Below are positions 39,436 through 49,815 of a DNA stretch of 64,000 nt, piece after piece (position 1 is the first letter of the stretch; every line of letters begins with the position of its first letter). The stretch is from assembly GCF_000002425.4 (NCBI RefSeq), contig NC_037266.1, forward strand, positions 7,691,180-7,755,179, written 5' to 3'. The translations under genes were made by a program, and so were the position numbers. The DNA is from Physcomitrium patens. Taxonomy: Eukaryota > Streptophyta > Bryopsida > Funariales > Funariaceae. The notes below the pieces were generated by a model. The model did not search any database. It was not told where the DNA came from and saw only the letters and a program-made list of their open reading frames with translations.

Positions 39436-40764
39436 TGTCGTGTTGTAACACGAGTATATCATGAAAATATAAAGAAAGGAAACTTTTATTAATGTTCAAT
39501 TACCTCGAATATTGGGAGCAACGACCAATTCCAGTGTAAATACTGAGAGGCCAGGTTCAGTCACCCCATTACAGTCAGCCAGGGCATACTGAAATGCTCC
39601 ATTCGATTCCAATAACGGGAGTCAGCAGAAAGAGAAAGGACCAATTCAATGACGGATGAGCCTGGTTCGAAGAGCCAATTGGATCCAATTTCAAGAATCC
39701 AATCCGGATCCTCTTACCCAATATGAGACCTGCATTGGTTGGACAACCCAATGTAGTCTAATTACGGGAAAATCCAGGTCTTACTACGGGCCTCAGCTAG
39801 TCTGACGCGATGGACCAATTTGATCCAATTACGAGAACATCTAGGTCTTATTACGGGCCTCTTAGCCAATCTGACGCGAGGACCAATTTGACCTAATTAT
39901 GCGAACATCTAGGTTACTACGGACATCTTATCCAATATGAGACCTGAATTGGTCGGGCGACTCAATGTGGACCTGAGTACGGGGTTTCGATTCTGTTTCA
40001 GGCTGTCCTATTCTCTGTGCCGTTTCAGGGAACGTTGTTTTCGGTAAATGGATCTCTTAAAGGTAAAAACGGAGGAGAAAGCTCTGACGGCAGGAGCCAA
40101 TTTCGGATCTAAGCTCTGACGGTGGGAGCCAATTCCAGATCCAAGACGGAAGATTGAAGAAATTCAGAGGATAAAGTTAGGAGGAGAATAAGTTTTTGAA
40201 AGGTTTTTTGAAGATTAGGGGGGAGAGGAGCTTCATGCTTCGGGCGGAGAAAGAAGACAGAGAATTGGGTTTTTTTTTTCTTCATAGGATTTTGGGAAGA
40301 CTGAGGCAATCGTTGCTGAAGTCAGTGTTGTAATGGTGAATCAGGATTTTTAATGAAGTGGGTTTGATTACTCTTGACTGTTTTGTGAAATCGAGTTACA
40401 TCTGAGATTGAAGAATTAAAAGGGTGTCTATAGGATTGAGTATGCGGAGTGAATGAAATTTATTGGGTTAATCTAACAAGACAGTCAATGGATACAAGAT
40501 TGTAAGTACAAAGCGGTATCGAAGATTAACAGTTTGAGTTGTTCGGGGTTCTCTGTAACGTTTAGAGACCTACCGGCCGAGACAAAAAGGACTTCAGCGA
40601 GCAGTCGAAGGGGCATCCGTATAGATTTACGGTGTATTCTTGCAATCGTTTATATTCTAACAGTCAAAAACTGATAGACTGCTTCACTATTGGCGAATCT
40701 CCATACTACCTTCTACAGCGAGACGCCCGGCGCATTCTCAAGCAGGAAAGCATGTAATACGACA
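39436..40764 (+). repeat. 5' LTR of element C
   Basis: Longer than the 3' LTR because of extra copies of a subrepeat around 39773-39905 (units containing AATTACGAGAACATCTAGGT and ACGGGCCTC...CCAAT). Confidence 0.9.
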
Positions 40765-42782
40765 ACGGATTGTTATGGGAATTCATGGGAGGTTTTTTCA
40801 CATGCATTGAAAGATGAATATTTCTTGGAAGATACTGATCGCATTACTAAAAAGCTATTTCTGGAATGGATTGAACGGCCTAACAAGAATTTACAAGCAA
40901 CAGAGCTATTAAGGGAATTTGAGAGGCAGTACTCTCAATTATCGAAGGTAGAAAAATTGACATTCGAGCCAAACAAAGTTGATCTATTTCTTCAAGCTGC
41001 TGATGGAGAATTGCAAGGGAAATTAAAACTCCTTCTTCAAGACAAAGAAGAAGATGAAGGATTGACAACAAAGTGGAAGAACGTTGAAGATGCAGTGGGG
41101 TTGCTTACAAAAAGAGAAAGGAGGAAGGATAGGAGAAATATTCTGAAAACAATACAAGCACCCAAAGCTCCAGTACGTACAACACCACCAACAATGCCTA
41201 CAGTTCAACCTTCGACATTCTTATCAAAGAAAGCAGATATGGGGATGGAAGAAATTATACGAGGAATGCGAGATCTTCAAATCAAATTGGCAAGACTTGA
41301 AGAGAATACTTCTACAAATAATTCGAAGAATATTTCGAAAGAAGGATATATACAAAGATGCATTTGGTGTGATGATGCTTCACACACTAGAAAAGATTGC
41401 AATGAATTTAATAATATGATACGACAGGGAATTATTTGCTGGAAAGATGGGAAGATAGCATTGAAAAATACAGAGGATCTTCTTCAAACCAATTTTGGCA
41501 AGGGAGGAATGAGAGCATTGGTTCAAGATTACTTAAAAGAGCATAAAACAGCAGCATGAGAAAGTGCAAGTTATGGTGCTAGAGTAGATGATGACCTTGG
41601 TGGAAGTACGGAAACTAGTGAGTTTTGGGCTTCTGCCATTTCTACAATGCAAGAACGGAAATTACCTCGAGAAGCATTATTGAGGACTGCAGCTACAATA
41701 CGAGGTGCAACAGGTTGGGAGGATCCTGTTGAGTCTCTTTCAGTTCATGCATATTTTGCTAAGAGCCAACATAAAGCTTTGATGGAAGAAAAGAGACGAG
41801 GAAATTTTGATGATACTAGAGAAGAGAATTCTTCTAAGAAACAAACTCGAGGAAATAAGGCTCGGGAGGCAGCTTCATAAGAATTACCTGTAAAGGATAC
41901 CTCAGCATCATTGGAAGAAAAAACATGGGAGACAAAAGATAAGGGCAAATCAATTGCTTATAAACTACTTTCTGATATTGAAGCGGCAACAAATTTGAAA
42001 GGGATGTTGGAAGAATGTATATTAAACGCTAAGGTGGAATTCACATTGAAAGAAGTTTTGGAAATTGCAAAGAAGGAGTTTCATGATGTTATCATTGACA
42101 ACATTAAGCGAAAGAGGCAATTAATAGGCAAAATTGGAATGAGTCATGTTATTGATGGAAGAATATATAAAGAAGAAGAAGAGGTTGATATTGGTTACAA
42201 GCAACCAACAAATGAAAAGAATGGGTATAATCAACGAGTACGTTTCAAAGATTATAGTGATAAGGAAATAGAAACTTTGAGCCATTATACTCGAAAGCAT
42301 TGGGCAAGGGCAACTACTGAGGTATTAGTGAAAGTAGGAGATATAAAAGAACCAATAATTGCTTTAGTCGACCATGGTTCTGAAATAAATCTTATGTCTA
42401 AAGATCTTTATAAGAAGCAAAAATGGCCAATTGATATGGAACATGGATGAGCAGCTAATAACATACGGGGCGAATTATATGGAGCTTGTCCAGATGTCAA
42501 AATTCGGATTGGGGATGTTGCGATGGAGCAATATTTCTTTGTTCAAGATACAACGTCTTACCCGTTGATTTTAGGACAACCTTATATTATGGCAACACAG
42601 ATGGAAACAAAAGTACTTGACGATGGTTCTGCTTTTGTAAGGTACGTAGCAAAGATGGGAGGAAAGTTGTACAATTTCTAACAGTACCTCCTAACCATGA
42701 ACGGAATCGAGATAGGTTGAGGGAGAAACCATTGTCAAAGATTGTTGAAGGATTTAAGGATTTTGGGGAGGTACCACTGTAA
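40765..42782 (+). pseudogene. Element C gag and protease (ORF1)
   Basis: The gag frame is continuous with the 5' LTR end (open from 40690). It matches element B gag at WEVFSHALKDEYFLEDTDR and has an intact CCHC knuckle, CIWCDDASHTRKDC (about 41360-41401). Stops at 41557 (TGA) and 41878 (TAA) and a TGG-to-TGA-type stop at 42448 interrupt it. A one-base loss near 42641 shifts the frame. The protease has IIALVDHGSEINLMSKDLY (DHGSE). ORF1 ends PL-TAA-AGC at 42780-42782. Confidence 0.85.
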
Positions 42783-45700
42783 AGCGAGATTATGGAGGTA
42801 CAAAAGAGGAGGTACTCTCATGAGATGAAGGTGCCTTTAATGCCAGTTTTATTGGTATGTTGGAGAATGGAAATATTATGTATAAGAAAGTTAATGATTT
42901 TAAAAGAAAAGAAAGAAAAAGATTATATGATATTGAAGGACAATTATGCAAGTTAGGTACATTGCAAGATGATGAGAGGATTTTAGGTGATTATGAAGAA
43001 AATGGATTGGAAGATTCATTGGAATTGATTACATCTATTGGATTAAGGGATAATGATAAGATTGTTGAGATTCATTCAAGAGAGGTTTATACCATACTTG
43101 AATCTTTTCAAGCACCAGAAGTCACTGTAGAGATAAGATATAAAACAGCAGATAAGAAGGTAAAGCCTATTGTCGGACCATTACCAGAAGATTCTAAAGA
43201 ACAAATGGGAGAAGCATCAAAAGAAGCAAGTTTAAGAGATCCAATGAGTATTGGACACCAGTTTACTAAAGAGACTTTTGAAGAATTGAAGATTAGTTCT
43301 GATGGTTCTTTATTGCCGGAAGAAATTACTTGCTTCAAAAAGATGTTGGCTAAACAAGGTAGATCGTTTGCCTTCAAATCTCATGAAATTGGGTGTGTGG
43401 ATCCGAATATTATAACACCTATGGTTATCTTCACTGTACCGCATGTACCTTAGAATCTAAGACTGATTCCTGTACCGAGGGTACATTTATCTAAATTGGT
43501 GGAACTATTAAAAGAAAAGATAAAGATAAAAATATTGGAACCCTCATTTGCGCCGTATTCTAGTCGATGGTTTACGGTACCTGAGAAGAATGGATCACTA
43601 CGGTTTATTCAAGATATGCAACTAGTGAATGCAGTAACAGTCAGGAATGCAGGAATTGAACCTATTGTGGATGAATTTGCTGAGGCGTTTGCTGGAAGGG
43701 CGATCTATTCAATGGGTGACTTGTATTCAGGTTATGATCAATTTCAACTTGCCGAAGGAAGTAGAGATATGACAACAATGAGGACACCACTTGGATTGGT
43801 TAGAATGTGCACTCTTCCTCAAGGCGCGACCAACTCAATTACGCATATGATGAATGGGATCAATAAGGTATTGAGAGATTTTATTCTGGAAAAGACTATG
43901 CCTTTTCTAGATAATGTTCCTATAAAAGGGTGCAGAGAAGGAGACAAGGATGAAACTTTAAATAAGAGGAGGTATCGCAAATATGTTGTTGATCATATAC
44001 AAGATTGTGAAAAGATTTTAACTCGGCTTGGAGAAGTTCATCTTACATTATTGGGTATGAAGTCTGTATTTGGGGTATGAGAGGTTGTGATTATTGGACA
44101 TTTATGTAGATCTTACGGAAGAAAACCAGATCCGACTAAAGTTGATGCAATTGGAAGGATGAAAGAGGATTGTGATTCTTTAACAGAGATTTGCAGGTTT
44201 TTGGGTGCATGTGTATTTTATCAAATCTGGGTCCTTCATTTTGCTCACATAGCGGATCCATTATATGAACTGTTACGCAAGGGCTACCGATTTAAATGGG
44301 AAGAAAGGCATATTCAGGCAATGCAAAGATTGAAGAAATTATTGATGTTACCTCCAATATTGAGGAAGGTTGATTATAAGTGCAATAGACTAATGATTCT
44401 TACTGTGGATGCTAGTCCAATTGCCATTGGATGGGCTGTGGGTCAAGATGATTCAAGTGGGAATAGATTTGCAGTTCGATTTGGAGCTAAAGTTTTAAGT
44501 ATTCGTTAGCGTGCATATTCGCAAGTCAAAAGAGAACTTTGGGGAGTTGTTTCGGCTATGAAAGTTGAAAAGGACTATTTGATTGTGGCAGTAGTAGTAA
44601 TTGAAACAGATTGCTTGCCATTGCTTGGAATGATTACTAACTGTTCAATGCCAGATATTGCAATGTTGAGATGGATTGTTTATATTAAGTCACTAAATCT
44701 AGAATTTAAGCATGTTACTAGGAAGGACAATTTAGTAGCAGACATGCTATCTCGAGTAAGATACGAGAGGGAGGACGAAATGGTTGAAGACATTGATGAC
44801 GTCGGATTGAAATTCTATTCAATATCAAATCTCAACAGAGAAGACAAGCTATTTCTTGAAGAATCTTATGAAGGAGAATTATTGGATATTGGTCATTACT
44901 TGAATACATTAACTAAGCAGGGAAATTGGTCTACAGAAAAATTCAAACAAATAAGAAAAAAAACATATGGATTTTTACTTCGAGATGGATTCTTATGAAA
45001 GAGACCGAAGAAAGGAATTGGGATGCCACGACGAGTGATAGACAAAAAAGAAGAAAAACTAAAATTATTGAAGGAGTTTCATGATAGTTTATGGGCAGGG
45101 CATAGAAGAATCTGGGCTACTTTTGCTAAACTCAAGGAACGATATTGGTGGAAAAATATGTATCGAGATGTGCTCTCATTTGTAGAGTCATGTGAAATCT
45201 GTCAATCGTATTCTAATATCCAACATCGAGATAGTCTTCATCCTACGTATCCTCTGTCTATTCATTTTAAATGGATTGTTGATTTGGTTATTATGCCAGT
45301 TGAGTTATGGCAGATGAGATATTTGGTTTTAGCTCGTGAAAATTTATCAAATCAAGTAGAAGGAAGAACATTGAGGACAAAATCTACAGAGGGAATTTGT
45401 AGGTTTTTGCTTGAAGATGTCATTTGCCGCTACGGATGCGTAGGAAAAATCACTGCAGATCATGGAGAATTAAATGCATAAGAAGCTCTTAAGTTCTTTG
45501 AAAGATGTGGAGTTAAACTATCACTGACTACTACTTATAATCCAGAAGGGAATGCAAAAAGTGAACGTAGTCACCCACCGATTGTGAAAGCATTAGTTAA
45601 AGCTTGTAATGGGAAAGTTAAAGAGTGGCCACGGCTTTTGTCATTTGCATTATGGGCTGATCGAACAACACATAGTTTGGTGACAGGATATATGCCAGTA

Positions 45701-46258
45701 GAACTTATGACATGTCAAAAACCAATTATGTCGATTGAAGAAAAGGTACTTACTTCGAGGTGGCTACCATGGGAAGATGGATTGACAAGAGAAGAACTTC
45801 TGGCTATTAGGATTCGACAATTGGAGCAAAGATCGAAAGATGTGCAAATAGCATTGAAAAGGTTAAAAAGAGCAAGGTTACAAAACAAAGCACGATTCAA
45901 TAAGCAACATCGATTGAGACCTAAAGCAATCGAGGAAGGTGATTGGGTACTTGTTTATGACAATAGTCTGGATAATCAACATAGTACTTTGCGGAAATTT
46001 TCAAAACGTTGGTTTGGACCATATGTAGTAACAACTGTTCATGATAGTATGACTTACTCATTACGGGAGTTAAATGGTACAAAATTGAAAATACCAATTA
46101 CAGAGAAGCAAGTAAAAATATTTAAACAAAGACACACGGAGATGAATATGGAAGGTCTTAATGAAGGTATAGAGATTCCGCAGCAAGAAGATGAAAGTGA
46201 TTTAGATAATGAAGGTGACGAAGACGAACATGACAAAGACGTAGAGAATATATTCTAA
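42758..46258 (+). pseudogene. Element C RT - RNase H - integrase (ORF2)
   Basis: One frame from 42758 to the stop at 46258, broken by single nonsense codons (about 42821, 43451, 44078, 44507, 44996, 45479). RT: SMGDLYSGYDQFQLAEGSRD, TLPQGATNSITHMMNG, PFLDNVPIKG (second catalytic Asp changed to Asn). RNase H: ILTVDASPIAIGWAVGQDD. Integrase: zinc-binding region with ESCEICQSYSN, core with KITADHGELNA and NPEGNAKSE, then a C-terminal domain (EEGDWVLVYDNS ... WFGPYVV). It ends in an acidic tail. This order is Ty3-like; the QGATNS...FLDDV RT signature differs from common plant chromoviruses. Confidence 0.88.
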
Positions 46259-46320
46259 ATCAAACAGCAATTGGGTAAATTGGTGCATACCGGAGGATGC
46301 ACAGGTTCAGAAGGGGTGGA

Positions 46321-47529
46321 TTTCGTGTTGTAACACAAGTATACCGTGAAAATATAAAGAAAGGGGACTTTTATTAATGTTCAATTACCTCGAATATTAG
46401 GAGCAACGACCAATTCGAGTGCAAATATTGAGAGGCCAGGTTCAGTCACCCCGTTACAGTCAGCCAAGGCATACTGAAATGCTCCATTCGATTCTAATAA
46501 TGGGAGTCAGTAGAAAGAGAAAGGACCAATTCAACGACGGGTGAGCTTGGTTCGAAGAGCCAATTGGATCCAATTTCAAGACATCTAATCCAGATCCTAT
46601 TATGGGCCTCTTACCCAATATGAGACCTGACTTGGTCGGGCAACCCAATGCGGTCCAATTACGAGAACATCCAGGTCTTACTATGGGCCTCTAAGCCAAT
46701 ATGAGACCTGAATTGGTCGGACGACTCAATGTGGTCCCGATTATGGGGCTCCGATTCCGTTTCAAGCTGTTCTATCCTTTGAACCGTTCCTAGAACGTCC
46801 TTTCGGTAAAAAGATCTCTTAAAGGTAAAAATGGAAGAGAAAGCTCTGATGACGGAGCCAATTCCAAATCCAAGACGAAAGATTGAAGAAATTCAGAGGC
46901 TAGGGTTTGAAAGAGGGGAGAATTAGGGTTAAAGGGGAGGATAGGTTAAGAAATGGAGAGAGAAAATAAGATTTTTGGAAGAAAGGTCGGAGAGTAAGCT
47001 TCATGCTTCGGGGCGGGAAAAAAAGACAGAGAATTGGGATTTTTTTTTTTCATAGGATTTTGGAAAGACTGAGCCAATCGTTGCTGAAGTCAGTGTTGTA
47101 TTGGTGAATCGGGGTTTTAATGAAGTAGGTGTGATTACTCTTGACTGTTTTCTAAAATCGTGTTACGTTTGTGATGAAGAATTAAAAAGGTATTTATAGG
47201 ATTGAGTATGCAGAGTGAATGAAGTTTATTGAGTTAATCTAACGAGACAGTCAGTGGATACAAGATCGTGAGTATAAAGCGGTATCGAAGATTAATAGTT
47301 TGGGTTGTTTGGGGTTCTCTGTAACATCTAGAGACCTATCGATTGAGGCAAAAAGGATTTTGGCGAGCAGTCAAAAGACATCCGTATAGATTTACGGTAT
47401 ATTCTTGTAATTGTTTATATTCTAACTGTCAATAATCGATAAACTGCTTGAATATTAGTGAATCTCCATACTACCTTTTACAACCAGACGCCCGACACGT
47501 TCTCAAGCAGGAAAGCACGTAATACGACA
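46321..47529 (+). repeat. 3' LTR of element C
   Basis: Aligns with 39436-40764. It is preceded by a purine-rich tract (AGAAGGGGTGGA at about 46308-46319) that fits a polypurine primer. Confidence 0.9.
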
Positions 47530-47533
47530 CCGC

Positions 47534-48690
47534 ATTGTCTCTATTGTAGCTGGACAAACTTATTTTTTGACATACTATCTTTTTTGATAGCCATACTCCT
47601 CATTTTATAGTTGCGACATTTCTTTGGGCAATGTTGAATAATGTGCTTAAGTTCTCCACAATATAAATATAATCCTTCTTGACGATAACAAATCTTTTCT
47701 TGCTCAATAAGAGGTTTAAATTGTATTACATGAATTTTCATATCCTCTACTTTTGAATGTATATATTAAAGAGATGTTGGTATTGCCATTGAATTATAGT
47801 AGCGTTGAGGTCCACTTGTAGGGTTCTTAGATCAAAATTCAAAAAGATGATTGTCGCACTTCACAACAAAGTCAATTACTTGACTCAATATTTGAGGATT
47901 GGGTAAGTTGAGCATTAATTTTTTTACCTCATATTGTAATCTATAGAGAAATTGGCTAACAAGCGCAGCATCATCCCACTTGATATCAGTTAGAAGTTGT
48001 CAAAATTATGAAGCATACAGCGTTATTAATTGATTACCTTGTCACAAAATATGGATCTTCTTGGTTGCAATACAAATTACATCATATTATCCATACATGG
48101 AATGAAACTTTGCCAAAAAAAACCTTCAGATTATCCAATATTGGATCTCGTCATTCAAAAAAAGATGAAAATCATCATAATATTAAACCTAAAAGAAGCG
48201 TATCAATGAATCTAACTTGCAATCCTAGAGTTGGATAGCTTTGGGATTGGAGTTCAATTACAAGTTGTACTTGATTGATAAATCATCTAAACTTTGATCT
48301 AGTGCCATCAAACTTCTTGTATAGGATAATTCTTTGTTCTCTAACATTGGAAGGATGTTCCACCATAGGAAAAGGGACATTATTTGGTGTAGATATTGAA
48401 GCAGCTCCAATCATTTCTATGTCTTCACTTCCTGCCAATCTTGTTGTTCCTTGTAGTCGTAAATTGAGTTGATGCATCGTAAGCATTAACTCACTCAATT
48501 GCTCTTGCATTTGTGCCATTGCACTCTTCATTTCAGGAAGTTCTACTATGATAACACTTACAAAAGAGAAGATGTCTAATATCGCTAAAGATAAATAGAA
48601 GAGAGGACTTGAAAACAAAGAAAATACTAAGAACAATATCAGTTTACAAGAGGATAATCTGCAACTTCTAATATGCTTATGTCTTATCAA
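47534..48690 (-). pseudogene. Chromovirus A gag (broken)
   Basis: - strand blocks: N-terminal gag at 48690-48283 with an ELPEMKSAMAQMQEQLSELM coiled-coil-like segment and YKKFDGTRSKF. A nucleocapsid zinc knuckle lies near 47700-47600 (CGELKHIIQHCP, with its first Cys changed to Tyr). The region between is frame-broken. Confidence 0.75.
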
Positions 48691-48761
48691 GAGAAAGAAG
48701 TAATCTATTCTTAATCAAGATTAGACAAAGCTTTGATATTATAAGTACACTCTTGTCAATC

Positions 48762-49288
48762 TATCAAGGATAAGAACTTGATAAAAAATAAATAAACAAG
48801 TGAGACTTTTTTCAAAAAAAAATAAAAAAATAGAAATAATTAAGTATGTATATTAAAAAAGAAACTGGAATAGCTATTGCCAAAAGACAAAAAAAACTAG
48901 AGACCCTTGAAACTAGACTAGAAGCAAAAAAAGAATTGACAAGAGTGAACAAGGCTTCACTCTTGCTTCTATATATACTATCTATCTAGGAGCTATGTGG
49001 CGACATTCTATAGGACCTCCAAAAACGTGTTGACTTTACACAACACGTATCTTAACTTGCAAGGTAAGTTTTTTATGTGGGGGCCACTAACATGTGTGGC
49101 ATGTGGTTAACTTGTTGATCAAATTTCTAATCTATTAATCAAGTATGAACACATGTAAAGTCAAAATAGCATCTATGAAGCTTCTAGAAAGATTCTTTAG
49201 AAGATATTATAAAATTAATCTATTTTTATCTACTTTTATCTATTCATATCACTTAGGTAACAATTATAATAAATATATGTCCAACACA
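48762..49288 (-). repeat. 5' LTR of chromovirus A
   Basis: Counterpart of 24851-25400. It is followed on the copia side by TTAGC, the target-site duplication. Confidence 0.88.
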
Positions 49289-49815
49289 TTAGCTGCTTGC
49301 TTAAAACACTTGCTTCAGCCTAGCCTCCCTGCTGTGCCCCACGCCTGCTATCAAATAGTCGCCAAACTACTACTAAACAGCCACCGCTGCTTGTCGCCAA
49401 TCTTATTGCAGATACCTCTGTGGTGTCGTTGATGACCGCCAACTGCCACCAAACAGCCATTGATCCCGTTGCTAATTGCCACAGCTATTGATTGCCAATT
49501 GTTGTCAAACAGCCGCTAACCTCGTCGCTAACTATTACTACTGCCCTCCCGCCTTATTGCCACCATTGATAGCCGCCGACCCCACCGTTGACTGCCGCCC
49601 TGCTACAATTGCTAACTACTGTCGTCGCCCTACTAATGTTGCTATGTTGCCACAATCTACAACCTTGTTAAATAATAATAATAATAATAATAATAATAAT
49701 TAATATTTTTGATTTCAAATATATTTTTATCATTTTATTTGATTTTATATTTTAAGGTATATTTTACTCAACTTTTTTACTTGATATTATATTTCCTTTA
49801 TAGATTTATTTATAA
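49289..49815 (+). other. Leader region of copia element D
   Basis: Continuation of D downstream of the A insertion: a C-rich Ala/Pro-coding-like stretch, an (AAT)n tract at about 49672-49698, then a T-rich segment. A donor-like AAG|GTATAT is at 49756/49757. Confidence 0.6.

Larger units (their letters stand above)
39432..47533 (+). mobile_element. LTR retrotransposon C (Ty3-like, related to B), with 4-bp TSD CCGC
   Basis: Element C is 39436..47529; CCGC lies at 39432-39435 and 47530-47533. LTRs are 1,329 and 1,209 bp and begin TGTCGTGTTGTAACA (3' copy TTTCGTG), ending AATACGACA, so the ends form the short inverted pair TGTCGT/ACGACA. The coding region is clearly homologous to element B, but the LTR bodies share only the terminal motif. 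It is inserted in the gag-PR region of chromovirus A in the opposite orientation. Confidence 0.9.
24851..49288 (-). mobile_element. Ty3-type chromovirus A (- strand), hosting elements B and C
   Basis: LTRs at 24851-25400 and 48762-49288 (550 and 527 bp). In element orientation they start TGT and end close to GACA/GATA. The insertion duplicates TTAGC of copia D (left copy TTAGA, right copy TTAGC). Reading the - strand gives gag (zinc knuckle), protease/RT, RNase H, integrase and a chromodomain, the order of plant chromoviruses. B (27045-37025) and C (39436-47529) interrupt it. A purine-rich tract abuts the 3' LTR at about 25401-25415. A TATCAAAGC match to an initiator-Met primer-binding site lies near 48730-48738. 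Multiple stops mark it as inactive. Confidence 0.9.
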
